The notes: generated by a model from the letters alone, not told the origin. DNA of 59,590 bases from GCA-002708315 sp964460905 (GCA_964460905.1 CAYWRM010000024.1:1-59590); one strand, 5' to 3'. Shown: positions 18,124 through 26,806, numbered from the stretch's first letter. Program-made: numbers and translations.

Positions 18124-18456
18124 TTACTCAAATATCATATTATAAGGTCGTGCAATAGCTTCGCTAAACTGCGGGATAGAAATATATTTGCTTTCACGAC
18201 GGTACTCTCTACCTTCGAAAAATAAAATAATAGTTGGATTAGCAAAAACACTATAGGCTGCAGGAAGGGCAGGATATTTTTCTGAGTTAACCAGTGCAAG
18301 TTTAATTTCGGGAAAATTATCAACAACAAGCAGCTTAACCTTAGGCCTTAAGCTAAGGCATGGCGCGCAGTTATCGCTATAAAAATAAATTATCACTGCT
18401 GCTTCTTTGGCAATAAGGCTGCTAATTTCTAGTTCAGTTGTAAATTCATTAGTCAT
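18124..18456 (-). CDS. Thioredoxin-family protein
   Basis: A 110-residue thioredoxin fold: VIIYFYSDNCAPC with redox pair Cys30-Ala-Pro-Cys33 and the cis-proline segment FANPTIILF near residue 78. No signal peptide, so it should be cytoplasmic. The ATG at 18456 is preferred; the frame continues to a TTG at 18492, which would lie next to the -7 box. It heads the gldF-gldG-DUF4340 group, 76 bases before the likely gldF start. The CAPC motif differs from the classic CGPC, so the redox potential may differ. Specific partner unknown. Confidence 0.85.
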   Translation of the reverse strand: MTNEFTTELEISSLIAKEAAVIIYFYSDNCAPCLSLRPKVKLLVVDNFPEIKLALVNSEKYPALPAAYSVFANPTIILFFEGREYRRESKYISIPQFSEAIARPYNMIFE

Positions 18457-18500
18457 ACTTTTTAGTTGTTGGTTGATAACTCTCGTTCGCAAAAATCGCG

Positions 18501-18508
18501 CAAAAATA
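18501..18508 (-). promoter_or_regulatory. Possible -7 box for the thioredoxin-gldFG group
   Basis: The minus strand reads TATTTTTG, matching TAnnTTTG, about 45 bases before the ATG at 18456. It lies in the short gap divergent from gapA. Confidence 0.35.
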
Positions 18509-18545
18509 ACAAATTAACTAATTTCGCGATTTTAATAAATTAATC

Positions 18546-19559
18546 ATGTCGAAAATAAGAATTGCTATTAATGGATTTGGTCGTATTGGACGAGTAACTT
18601 TCAGAAAAATACAGGAACGAAGCAACATGGAAGTTGTTGCAATAAATGATATTACCGATTCAGCGAACCTTGCACATTTATTAAAATACGATTCTGTACA
18701 AAGAGCATTTAACGGTACAATTGAACATAACGGTGATCATATTATTGTAAACAACAAAAAAGTTATTGTACTAAATGAGCCAGATCCTGCCAAATTACCA
18801 TGGAAGGAACTTAACATTGATATCGTTATTGAATCTACCGGAGAGTTTGCTGATAGGGAAAGTGCAATAAAACATGTTGAACAATCAGGTGCTAAGAAAG
18901 TAATAATATCTGCTCCTGCCAAAGGCGAACATGATGGTGTAAGTTATGTAGTATTAGGTGTTAATGACGATATTATAAATCGTGATGATGTAATTATTTC
19001 AAACGCATCGTGTACAACAAATAACGTAGCTCCGTTAATAAAAATACTTGATGATAACTGGGGAATTGAGAAAGGATTTATAACAACCGTTCATTCATAC
19101 ACAAAAGATCAAAATCTTGTTGATGGCCCTCACAAAGACTGGCGAAGAGGGCGTGCTGCTGCATATTCAATAGTACCCACTACAACAGGTGCAGCAAAAG
19201 CAGCAACAAAAATATTTCCTCATTTAAAAAATGACCTGGGAGGAGCAGGATTCAGAGTTCCTGTTCCAGATGGTTCTCTTACCGATCTTACATGTACTTT
19301 AAGAAATTCGACATCTGTTGAAGAAATAAACATAAAATTTAAAGAGGCTGCTGATTCATATATGAAAGGAATTCTCGAATATACTAGTGATCCTATAGTT
19401 TCTGTAGATGTAATAGGTAATACTCATTCGGCCGTTTTTGATTCAAACCTTACAGCTGTATTGGGAGACAAAAACAAGCTTGTAAAAGTAGTTGCATGGT
19501 ACGACAATGAAATGGGATACTCAAGCCGATTAGTTGAGCTTATTGAGAAATTTGTTTGA
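18546..19559 (+). CDS. gapA: Glyceraldehyde-3-phosphate dehydrogenase, type I
   Basis: A 337-residue glycolytic/gluconeogenic enzyme. Rossmann motif INGFGRIGR at residues 8-16, Asp35 in AINDITD indicating NAD+ preference, and catalytic Cys156 in SNASCTTNN. C-terminal WYDNEMGYS is conserved. Length is normal. It is a single-gene unit divergent from the thioredoxin gene. Confidence 0.97.
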   Translation: MSKIRIAINGFGRIGRVTFRKIQERSNMEVVAINDITDSANLAHLLKYDSVQRAFNGTIEHNGDHIIVNNKKVIVLNEPDPAKLPWKELNIDIVIESTGEFADRESAIKHVEQSGAKKVIISAPAKGEHDGVSYVVLGVNDDIINRDDVIISNASCTTNNVAPLIKILDDNWGIEKGFITTVHSYTKDQNLVDGPHKDWRRGRAAAYSIVPTTTGAAKAATKIFPHLKNDLGGAGFRVPVPDGSLTDLTCTLRNSTSVEEINIKFKEAADSYMKGILEYTSDPIVSVDVIGNTHSAVFDSNLTAVLGDKNKLVKVVAWYDNEMGYSSRLVELIEKFV

Positions 19560-19600
19560 TATACTTTATTTTCAACATGTGTCAAATAGAGTTAATCTGC

Positions 19601-19621
19601 GGACGCATTGCAAATGCGCCC
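19601..19621. repeat. Palindromic REP-like element, second locus
   Basis: ggacgcatt/aatgcgccc pair in eight of nine positions around loop gca. The core attgcaaat and ggac flank match the element at 1363-1385. It lies between the converging gapA and lpxH genes. Confidence 0.5.
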
Positions 19622-19678
19622 AAGTTGGGGATGTAAGAGCCAAGATATTATCTCTGTGGTGTTCTGATTCTTGATAAA

Positions 19679-20449
19679 CTACTTTTCAAAATACTTTAAA
19701 CTCATTTTACCATCTTCAAAAACACCGTAAGTAAAGTAAGATATCCAGTCACCCAAAATTACAACTTCTGCATTCTTACTAACCTTTTCAATAATAGGGA
19801 TATGTCGATGCCCAAAAATAAAATAATTAACTTCCGGAAGTTCTTGTGCTTTACGTTTGGCATAATGAAGTAACATTTCATCTTTTAACTCAACATGATT
19901 TTCCTCTTTTTCTTCCTTTTTAAATTTTGCAACATTAGCTAACCTGCTTTGTCTTGAAAAATATAATCCCATCCATGAGCCAATATCAGGATGCAACCAC
20001 CTGAATAAAAATTGATTAGGTTTAAATTCAAAAATCTTTTTTAAAATTTTATATCCAGTATCTCCAGGTCCTAGTCCATCTCCATGAGCAAGAAAGAACT
20101 TCTTACCATCAAATTCCCGAATAATCGGATTACGGTATAATTTAACATTCAACTCTTTTGTAAGATAGTTAAAGGCCCAGATATCATGATTCCCTCTGAA
20201 TACATGTACTGGAATTCCCTTATCTGTAATTTCAGCCATTTTCCCTAACAATCTTACATAACCTTTAGGAACAACATAACTATATTCAAACCAAAAATCA
20301 AAAATATCACCCATCAAAAAAATCTCATCTGCATCAGCAGACACCATTTCCAGCCACCGAACCAACTTTTTCTCTCTTATCAAACTACTCTGATAATCAG
20401 GAATTCCTAAATGAAAGTCAGATGCAAAATATATTTTTGATTTTTTCAA
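19679..20449 (-). CDS. lpxH: UDP-2,3-diacylglucosamine diphosphatase (LpxH-like)
   Basis: A 256-residue calcineurin-like metallophosphoesterase that cleaves UDP-2,3-diacylglucosamine to lipid X in lipid A synthesis. Metal ligands are visible: Asp11/His13 in SDFHLG, MGDIFDFWFEY, RGNHD, and HGDGLGPGD, with a C-terminal GHRHIP. The FDFWFEY and LHPDIGSW segments are typical of Bacteroidota LpxH. Genes for lpxK and a nucleoside phosphorylase lie upstream in the same direction. Confidence 0.9.
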   Translation of the reverse strand: MKKSKIYFASDFHLGIPDYQSSLIREKKLVRWLEMVSADADEIFLMGDIFDFWFEYSYVVPKGYVRLLGKMAEITDKGIPVHVFRGNHDIWAFNYLTKELNVKLYRNPIIREFDGKKFFLAHGDGLGPGDTGYKILKKIFEFKPNQFLFRWLHPDIGSWMGLYFSRQSRLANVAKFKKEEKEENHVELKDEMLLHYAKRKAQELPEVNYFIFGHRHIPIIEKVSKNAEVVILGDWISYFTYGVFEDGKMSLKYFEK

Positions 20450-20497
20450 ATTTTGAATACAATTATAACTTGTGGAACAAATAAAAGAATACAGATC

Positions 20498-21307
20498 CTA
20501 AATTTCTGTAACAATATCTCTAATAAGAGTAATTAGTTTTGGAGTTACTCTGGCTACTGCTTCAATTACTTCCTTATGCGATATTTCAATAATCTTGCCG
20601 GCAACACCCAAATCAGAAATAACTGAAACCGCAAAAACAGGTAAATGCATATGCCTTGCTACAATTACTTCCGGTACTGTAGACATCCCAACAGCATCAG
20701 CACCAAGTATATTTATATACTTATATTCAGCCGGAGTTTCGTATGTTGGACCAGTTACAGCAGCATAAACTCCTGTTTTATAATTAATGCCATTATGACG
20801 CGCAATCTTTTTTGCAATACTTAAAAGTCGTTTATCATATGCTTCACTCATATCAACAAATCTCGGACCATGATCATCAATATTTTCTCCTATTAATGGA
20901 TTTGGCATAAGGTTAATATGGTCTGTTATAAACATAATATCACCAACTTCAAAATTTGAATTAACCCCGCCGCTGGCATTTGATACAAATAAATATTTAA
21001 TTCCAATAAGCTTCATTACTCGTACAGGCAAAGTAACTTCCTTCATTGTATATCCTTCATAATAGTGAAACCGGCCTTGCATTGCCACTACCGAAACACC
21101 GTTTAATTTTCCAAAAATTAGTTGCCCTTGGTGTCCATTCACCGTTGAAACCGGAAAATTTGGAATATCATCATAAGGGATCTTAATTTCTGGTTCAATC
21201 TCATCAGCTAATTCACCAATTCCCGATCCTAGTATTATTCCAATATATGGTACTGTACTTATTCTTTCATTAATATATTTTACTGTTTCTTCTATTTTCT
21301 CTAACAT
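20498..21307 (-). CDS. punA: Purine nucleoside phosphorylase I
   Basis: A 269-residue phosphorylase of purine (deoxy)nucleosides (PNP-I/MTAP family). IGIILGSGIG (phosphate loop) near residue 22, NGHQGQLIFG, GRFHYYEGY, VSNASGGVN, and TGPTYETPAE with GADAVGMSTVPE near 190-205 all fit the trimeric PNP class. The Glu and Asn purine contacts of the 6-oxopurine enzymes are present (ETPAE and the later SDLG region). The ATG at 21307 matches the family N-terminus (MLEKIEETV); a TTG at 21328 is less likely. The start lies 38 bases inside lpxK, an unusually long overlap. Confidence 0.92.
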   Translation of the reverse strand: MLEKIEETVKYINERISTVPYIGIILGSGIGELADEIEPEIKIPYDDIPNFPVSTVNGHQGQLIFGKLNGVSVVAMQGRFHYYEGYTMKEVTLPVRVMKLIGIKYLFVSNASGGVNSNFEVGDIMFITDHINLMPNPLIGENIDDHGPRFVDMSEAYDKRLLSIAKKIARHNGINYKTGVYAAVTGPTYETPAEYKYINILGADAVGMSTVPEVIVARHMHLPVFAVSVISDLGVAGKIIEISHKEVIEAVARVTPKLITLIRDIVTEI

Positions 21308-22346
21308 ATTTTTTAATTTGATTTGCAAAATTTATTTCGTCAAGGCCATGAAATTTTATTTCAATCGGAATAAAAAATAATGGCAACTTATCGAGTCGGC
21401 TAATATATTCAGATTTTATCAAACGCATAGTATCTTTCTCAGTAGTGATAATTATTTTATTGTGCGTAAATACCTCTTCATAAGTTTTCACTACTAATTG
21501 TAAATCTTTAACACGATAAGAATGATGATCAGGGAAATCCACAACAAGCAAGTTAACACATAAATCACGCAAGTATTCCTGTAAAGGATATGAGTTTGCA
21601 ATACCGCAAAATAAAACTATAGTATTTATGTGTTTTGGTAACTTTATCTTACCAAAACCAGGAAAAGGAGTTAAACTACCATAATTAATATGAGAAAAAT
21701 AAAGGCTTTGCTTTTTATGGGGTTTAAGAATACCCTTTATTCTACGCCTGGTAATAGGTGACAATACTTTATAAGTTTTTGTAACAATAATAATATCAGC
21801 ACGCTTTGCTTCAGATACGACATCACGCAAAGTACCTGATGGAATAAGGTAATCTTCCATATATAAACTATGAAAATCAGTTAAAAGAATTGATATACCA
21901 GGCTTGACATAACGATGTTGAAACGAGTCATCTAATAATATGACATCAAGATTCTTATCATCCTGCATTAAATTTTTAATTCCCTTACTCCTATTTTCAG
22001 ATACAACAACCTTAATAATATTTTTAAATTTATAGTGATACTGCATTGGTTCATCACCTATATCTTCATGCTTGGAATATTGATTGGCTGTTAAGAATCC
22101 CTTAGTTTTACGACCATATCCACGACTTAGAACTGCAAGTTTATTTTCACTAGAGAGCATACGTATAAGATACTCTACCACAGGTGTTTTACCTGTTCCT
22201 CCAAGGCTTAAATTACCTACCCCAATAATAGGCATTGGAAAAGATTCTGATTTTAGAATATTAGCATTGAACAACCAGTGCCTTATACGAATAATAAACC
22301 CATAAAGACAGGCAAAAGGAATCAATAGTACTTTCCAGAAATCCAT
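21270..22346 (-). CDS. lpxK: Tetraacyldisaccharide 4'-kinase LpxK
   Basis: A 358-residue inner-membrane kinase that phosphorylates the lipid A disaccharide. A hydrophobic N-terminal helix (about 5-22) is followed by the P-loop GNLSLGGTGKTP (45-55), SRGYGRKTKG, and DDSFQHRYV with the catalytic Asp region. TTEKDTMRL near the C-terminus is also conserved. Its 3' end overlaps punA. Confidence 0.95.
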   Translation of the reverse strand: MDFWKVLLIPFACLYGFIIRIRHWLFNANILKSESFPMPIIGVGNLSLGGTGKTPVVEYLIRMLSSENKLAVLSRGYGRKTKGFLTANQYSKHEDIGDEPMQYHYKFKNIIKVVVSENRSKGIKNLMQDDKNLDVILLDDSFQHRYVKPGISILLTDFHSLYMEDYLIPSGTLRDVVSEAKRADIIIVTKTYKVLSPITRRRIKGILKPHKKQSLYFSHINYGSLTPFPGFGKIKLPKHINTIVLFCGIANSYPLQEYLRDLCVNLLVVDFPDHHSYRVKDLQLVVKTYEEVFTHNKIIITTEKDTMRLIKSEYISRLDKLPLFFIPIEIKFHGLDEINFANQIKKYVRENRRNSKIY

Positions 22347-22407
22347 AACAAAAAAATAAAAGTGCTTATTTTTACATATTTTTCATTAAAAATCCTTTTC
22401 CAAAATA

Positions 22408-22415
22408 TACTTTTG
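22408..22415 (+). promoter_or_regulatory. Possible -7 box for the Nif3-like gene
   Basis: TACTTTTG matches TAnnTTTG and lies about 77 bases before the ATG at 22492, in the divergent gap with lpxK. No clear -33 element. Confidence 0.35.
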
Positions 22416-22491
22416 TACCAGCTTAGTAAAAAGAAGTTGACTAAAATACACAATTTTTAATCAAGAATAATAAACATTTAAACAAAATATT

Positions 22492-23586
22492 ATGCTTATT
22501 CAAGAGATTATAGATTATCTGGAAAAACTAGCCCCTATAAATTTACAAGAATCATACGACAATTCAGGTTTACTAATTGGCTCACCTAATAACAAAATAA
22601 ACAAAGCTCTAATAACACTTGATGTTACCGAAGAGGTGATAAATGAAGCAATTAAAGAAAATTGTAAAATTATTATTGCCCACCACCCAATCATTTTTAA
22701 GGGATTAAAAAAACTAACTGGCAGCAATTTAACAGAAAGATTAGTGCTAAAAGCTATAAAATCAGATATTGCTATTTATGCAATACACACTAACCTAGAC
22801 AATATAATTGGTGGTGTAAACAGCATATTGGCTAAAAAATTGGGGATTAAAAACATTAGAATTTTACGTCCTAAAAACAACGGACTTAATAAAATTGTAA
22901 CTTTTTGTCCTACAAAACACACCAAAAAAGTTCAGCAAGCTTTGTTTGATGCCGGTGCCGGACATATAGGCAACTATGATAACTGTAGTTATTTGGCATC
23001 CGGAACAGGGACTTTTAGGGCTTTGAATGAAAGTAATCCTTTTGTTGGGAAGAAAAATATATTGCATAGTGAGGGTGAAAACCGTATTGAAACCATTGTT
23101 CCTAATTTCCTTTTACCTGATGTTATAAAAGCTTTGAAAGAAGCTCATCCATATGAAGAACCGGCTTTTGATATTTATACTTTAAATAATACTAATTATT
23201 CAATAGGAAGTGGTATGATTGGCGAATTAGACTCGGAAATACAAATTGAACAATATTTACATAAAGTCAAACAATCCCTTGGCACAAATTATATCAAGCA
23301 TAACAAATTAGTCGACAGACCTATTAAGAAAGTTGCTATTTGTGGTGGTAGTGGCAGCTTTTTAATTGATGCAGCTGCACAAAACAAAGCAGACCTTTTT
23401 ATTACTGCTGATATTAAATATCATGAATATTTTGAGCATGCCGGACATATGACTATTGCTGATGCCGGACATTTTGAAACAGAACATCCAGTAAAAGAAT
23501 TATTATATTCATTATTAAAGGAAAAATTTCCTAATTTTGCACTCCAAATTTCAGAAAAGGATGCTAACCCCATTTCATTTCTGTAA
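22492..23586 (+). CDS. Nif3-like dinuclear metal centre protein (DUF34/YqfO type)
   Basis: A 364-residue member of the Nif3/YbgI family, sometimes annotated as GTP cyclohydrolase I type 2. Metal-binding IIAHHPIIFKG (His64, His65) and the C-terminal ADAGHFETEH are present, as is AIHTNLD near 104. The central insert of about 100 residues (125-235, with AHPYEEPAFDIY) is the extra PII-like domain of the long form. The function of the family is not settled; metal trafficking has been proposed. It is followed 21 bases later by a coiled-coil zinc-ribbon gene, a common pairing in Bacteroidota. Confidence 0.9.
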   Translation: MLIQEIIDYLEKLAPINLQESYDNSGLLIGSPNNKINKALITLDVTEEVINEAIKENCKIIIAHHPIIFKGLKKLTGSNLTERLVLKAIKSDIAIYAIHTNLDNIIGGVNSILAKKLGIKNIRILRPKNNGLNKIVTFCPTKHTKKVQQALFDAGAGHIGNYDNCSYLASGTGTFRALNESNPFVGKKNILHSEGENRIETIVPNFLLPDVIKALKEAHPYEEPAFDIYTLNNTNYSIGSGMIGELDSEIQIEQYLHKVKQSLGTNYIKHNKLVDRPIKKVAICGGSGSFLIDAAAQNKADLFITADIKYHEYFEHAGHMTIADAGHFETEHPVKELLYSLLKEKFPNFALQISEKDANPISFL

Positions 23587-23607
23587 TAAACTGAAAATTA
23601 CGTTATT

Positions 23608-24384
23608 ATGACTAAAACAAAAGTTACAAAAGACGAAGAAGTTAGTGTTGAGCAAAAACTGATTGCACTATATACATTGCAGCAAATAGACTCACAAGTT
23701 GATAAAATAAAAATTATCAGAGGTGAATTACCGTTAGAGGTAGAAGATCTTGAAGATGAGATTGCAGGTTTACAAACACGAATTACAAACTTTCATAAAG
23801 AAGAAGAAGATTTTAATAATCTAATTCTTGAACAAAAAGGTGTAATGAAAGATAGCGAAACCTTACTCGTCAAATACAAGGATCAGCAGATGAATGTTAG
23901 AAATAACAGGGAATATGACTCTCTAACAAAGGAACTTGAGTTTCAGACTTTAGAAATTGAACTTGCTGAGAAAAAGATTAAAGAAGTAGTGTATAAAATT
24001 GAGCTTCTAAAAGTTGAGATTGAAAAAGCTGAAGAAAAGCTCAATGATAGAAACCAAGACCTTGATGCAAAAAATAAAGAGCTGAGTGATATTGTAAAAG
24101 AAACCGTATTGGAAGAAAATAAGCTCACTGAAAGATCTGTTGAAAACGAAAAATTTATTGAAGATCGTTTATTAACTGCTTATAAACGTATTCGCAAAAA
24201 TGCCCGTAATGGTCTTGCTGTTGTACAAATTGAAAGAGATGCATGTGGCGGATGTTTTAACAAAATACCACCTCAGCATCAATTGGATATTCGTGTTCAC
24301 AAGAAAATAATTGTTTGCGATTATTGCGGACGAATACTTGTTGATAATGAAGTAGCCGAGATAGTTACTGAAAGCATGAAATAA
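23608..24384 (+). CDS. Coiled-coil C4 zinc-ribbon protein (DUF164-type)
   Basis: A 258-residue cytoplasmic protein. Residues 15-190 are strongly charged and heptad-like, forming a long antiparallel coiled coil. The tail has a C4 zinc ribbon: CGGC at 213-216 and CDYC at 237-240. The family is conserved near Nif3-like genes and has been linked to nucleic acid or ribosome-related work, but no activity is established. Cotranscribed with the upstream Nif3-like gene; a terminator follows. Confidence 0.88.
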   Translation: MTKTKVTKDEEVSVEQKLIALYTLQQIDSQVDKIKIIRGELPLEVEDLEDEIAGLQTRITNFHKEEEDFNNLILEQKGVMKDSETLLVKYKDQQMNVRNNREYDSLTKELEFQTLEIELAEKKIKEVVYKIELLKVEIEKAEEKLNDRNQDLDAKNKELSDIVKETVLEENKLTERSVENEKFIEDRLLTAYKRIRKNARNGLAVVQIERDACGGCFNKIPPQHQLDIRVHKKIIVCDYCGRILVDNEVAEIVTESMK

Positions 24385-24404
24385 TAATTACTACAAATTA
24401 CATT

Positions 24405-24433
24405 AAAGGGGCTTGATTTTCATGCCCCTTTTT
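24405..24433 (+). terminator. Intrinsic terminator after the zinc-ribbon gene
   Basis: aaggggc pairs with gcccctt around an 11-base loop, followed by T residues. Confidence 0.85.
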
Positions 24434-24449
24434 CTGTAGTTTTACATTT

Positions 24450-25946
24450 ATGATAAAGAAATTATTTAAATTAATAATTATAACCACATTTCTAACTACA
24501 GGAATACAAGCACAACATGTAATTATTAATAATAATTGTGCTGCAGCATATATAGATATACTATCATTAAAATTCGAAGATGCACAAAAAAGAATTGAGG
24601 ATGAAAGAAAAAGGAATCCACAAAATCTATATGTTTCTTATCTGGAAAATTATATTGATTTCTTAAAAGTAACTATTAGTGAAGATGAAGAACTATTTAA
24701 TTCATTAGAAAAAAAGGTCTCCGATAGAATTGATGTAATAAAAACTCTTAACGATACATCAAGATTTAAAAAATATCTCATTGGTAATATAAATCTGCAA
24801 TGGGCTACTGTGCGTGCAAGATTTGGTGAGTATGCTATCTCCGCATTTGAGATTAATAGGGCATATCGATTATTAGAAGCAAATAATAAGTCATTTCCCA
24901 ATTTCACGCCCAACTTAATAACCCTTGGTATATTGCATATTATGATTGGGATTGTACCTGACACCTATAATTGGATTCTAAACCTTATTTCAATGTATGG
25001 GAGTGTTAGCCAGGGGCAAAATGAACTAAAACTTGCATATGAAAATTATAAAACAGATACTACATACAGTTTTCTTAAAGATGAAACTTTATTTTATATG
25101 GGAATGATTGGGTTGAGCATGACCCCTAGTCCTGAATTTGCTGATTACCTAATTTCAGAACTCGAACATGCAAGTACCAATAGTTTACTACTTAAGTACC
25201 TTACAATTAACACGATGATGAGAAGTGGCAAAAATGGAGATGCGCTAAGGTTATATTCTACAATTGATTCATCTGAGAACTATTACCCGTTTTACTATCT
25301 AGATTATTTGCATGGCGAATGTTATCTTAGGACCCTAAATACTAATATGGCCAGAAAAGAATATGATATATTTTTATCTAATTTCACTGGTCAGAATTTC
25401 ATTAAAGCAGCATGGCAAAAAACTGCCTGGGCTGCACTTATCGATCAGGATACAATAGGCTATTACGCAGCAATGCAAAATGTTTTGACATATGGAATTA
25501 CTAGTATCGATGCTGATAAAAGTGCAGAAAGAGAAGCAAAAAATGAAATTATTCCGAACGTTGAACTTCTGAAATGTAGATTATTAACTGACGGTGGTTA
25601 TTATTCAAAAGCCCAAAATATTCTTATAAATCTTGTTGATGCCAAACTTCCTCTGGTTGATAAAGTTGAAAAAAACTATAGGCTTAGCAGAATATTCCAG
25701 GAAATAAAAAATTATCCCAAAGCAAAAAAACATTATGCTATTACTATTGAACTAGGAAGTTCATTATCAGCATATTATGCGGCAAATGCAGCGTTAAAGC
25801 TTGGTAATATTTATGAGATTGAAAATGACACCATTCGTGCTATTCATTATTACAACGTTTGCCTTGATATGGATTTTGACGAATATCGTAACAGCATTAG
25901 AGGTAAGGCAAAACAAGGACTGAAGCGTGTGAGTAATGGTCATTAG
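24450..25946 (+). CDS. Exported TPR-like helical repeat protein
   Basis: A 498-residue protein with a signal peptide (1-21, ending IQAQ) and then helical repeats throughout. Repeat-like segments are seen near residues 35-70 (AYIDILSLKFEDAQKRIEDE), 270-300 and 385-480 (YYSKAQNILINLV, NYPKAKKHYAITI, DTIRAIHYYNVCL), the last three having tetratricopeptide character. No enzymatic motif is seen, so it is probably a periplasmic or outer-membrane-associated scaffold. It stands alone between a terminator and the dcw promoter region. Function unknown. Confidence 0.8.
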   Translation: MIKKLFKLIIITTFLTTGIQAQHVIINNNCAAAYIDILSLKFEDAQKRIEDERKRNPQNLYVSYLENYIDFLKVTISEDEELFNSLEKKVSDRIDVIKTLNDTSRFKKYLIGNINLQWATVRARFGEYAISAFEINRAYRLLEANNKSFPNFTPNLITLGILHIMIGIVPDTYNWILNLISMYGSVSQGQNELKLAYENYKTDTTYSFLKDETLFYMGMIGLSMTPSPEFADYLISELEHASTNSLLLKYLTINTMMRSGKNGDALRLYSTIDSSENYYPFYYLDYLHGECYLRTLNTNMARKEYDIFLSNFTGQNFIKAAWQKTAWAALIDQDTIGYYAAMQNVLTYGITSIDADKSAEREAKNEIIPNVELLKCRLLTDGGYYSKAQNILINLVDAKLPLVDKVEKNYRLSRIFQEIKNYPKAKKHYAITIELGSSLSAYYAANAALKLGNIYEIENDTIRAIHYYNVCLDMDFDEYRNSIRGKAKQGLKRVSNGH

Positions 25947-25972
25947 AATTTACAAGTCCATCTAGCGAGTCT

Positions 25973-26070
25973 GTCATTCTGAACGCAGTTAAGAAACTTA
26001 TATATTAATTGAAATAAATAAGATTCTTCGCTTCGTAAACTCCGAGATCCTTCACTCCGCTCAGGAGGAC
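25973..26070. repeat. MITE/REP-like intergenic element with GTCATTCTGA ends
   Basis: The left end reads gtcattctgaacgcagttaa. The right end, on the reverse strand, reads gtcctcctgagcggagtgaa; 17 of the first 23 positions match. Elements with this end sequence are common intergenic repeats in Bacteroidota genomes. No transposase is encoded. Confidence 0.6.
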
Positions 26071-26131
26071 AAAGTTACATGCAATTTGAGCAATATTAAA
26101 GATGATCTTTTGAAAAACCCCCTAAGCTGAG

Positions 26132-26168
26132 TTATTAACAAAATCTCCGAGTCATAATTTGTTAATAA
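26132..26168. repeat. Perfect 11-bp inverted repeat upstream of mraZ
   Basis: ttattaacaaa (26132-26142) and tttgttaataa (26158-26168) are exact reverse complements with a 15-base spacer. It could be a protein site or a hairpin in RNA; there is no T run to make it a terminator. Confidence 0.5.
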
Positions 26169-26273
26169 GTCCACATCAAACAAACACTTAACCTATATCT
26201 TCCTGATTTACTGAAATTAATCCTTACTGACAAAAAAAATATCTTGTTGAAAACGTAACCTTTTATTAACAAT

Positions 26274-26323
26274 GTGGTAAAAGGTGGTAAATAATGTAAA
26301 AATGTGGTAAATAGTTAGTACAT
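26274..26323 (+). promoter_or_regulatory. MraZ operator: direct repeats with 10-bp period
   Basis: GTGGTAAA begins at 26274, 26284 and 26304, with a degenerate unit in the 26294 slot and a partial one at 26314; every step is exactly 10 bases. MraZ is known to bind short direct repeats spaced one helical turn apart upstream of its own gene. The array covers the -33 region of the promoter that follows, so binding should repress the dcw operon. Confidence 0.75.
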
Positions 26324-26326
26324 TTG
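26319..26326 (+). promoter_or_regulatory. -7 box of the dcw operon promoter
   Basis: TACATTTG fully matches TAnnTTTG and lies 22 bases before the mraZ ATG. The position where a -33 element should be is occupied by the MraZ repeats. Confidence 0.6.
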
Positions 26327-26347
26327 AGCCATAATTCTGAGTAAGTA

Positions 26348-26806
26348 ATGATCAACATACTAGGCACATACGAATGTAAAGTAGACGCGAAGGGAAGATT
26401 CATGTTTCCTGCGCAATACAAATTGCAGCTCGGCGATGCCCAAAAACAAGGTATGGTGATCAAGCGAAGCATTTTTAAAAAATGCCTTGAACTTTTTCCT
26501 AATGAGCATTGGCAAGAGGAGTCCAAAATGGTAAACCGCTTAAATATGTTCAAGAAAAAGAACGCAGAATTTGCAACGAAGTTTATGGCAGGTGTGAAAC
26601 CCCTTGATTTGGATGTAACCGGAAGGTTACTTATTCCAAAAGACTTAATATCATATAGCGGAATCACCAAAGAAATTGTACTCACATCAGTTGTAAACCG
26701 TATAGAGATCTGGGATAAGACAGCATATGAAAAAGCTGTTGACTATGATCCTGATGACTTTGCCAAGTTGGCAGAAGAAGTTATGGGCGAGTTTGAAACT
26801 GAATAA
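26348..26806 (+). CDS. mraZ: Transcriptional regulator MraZ
   Basis: A 152-residue DNA-binding protein made of two SpoVT/AbrB-like MraZ domains. It starts LGTYECKVDAKGRFMFPAQY and has the second copy DVTGRLLIPKDLISY near residue 87; the DxxGR motifs face DNA in the ring-shaped oligomer. It represses the dcw operon in the species studied. First gene of the cluster, with its presumed binding array directly upstream. Confidence 0.95.
   Translation: MINILGTYECKVDAKGRFMFPAQYKLQLGDAQKQGMVIKRSIFKKCLELFPNEHWQEESKMVNRLNMFKKKNAEFATKFMAGVKPLDLDVTGRLLIPKDLISYSGITKEIVLTSVVNRIEIWDKTAYEKAVDYDPDDFAKLAEEVMGEFETE

Larger units (their letters stand above)
25947..26347. other. 401-bp gap upstream of mraZ
   Basis: No gene is seen. 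The gap contains a 98-bp palindromic element (25973-26070), a perfect 11-bp inverted repeat (26132-26168), the MraZ operator array (26274-26323) and a promoter -7 box (26319-26326). These are listed separately. Confidence 0.6.

Noticed and set aside
18048..18131. Extended gldF start at 18131
   Set aside because: It adds 28 polar residues before the conserved N-terminus and overlaps the thioredoxin gene; the ATG at 18047 fits family length.
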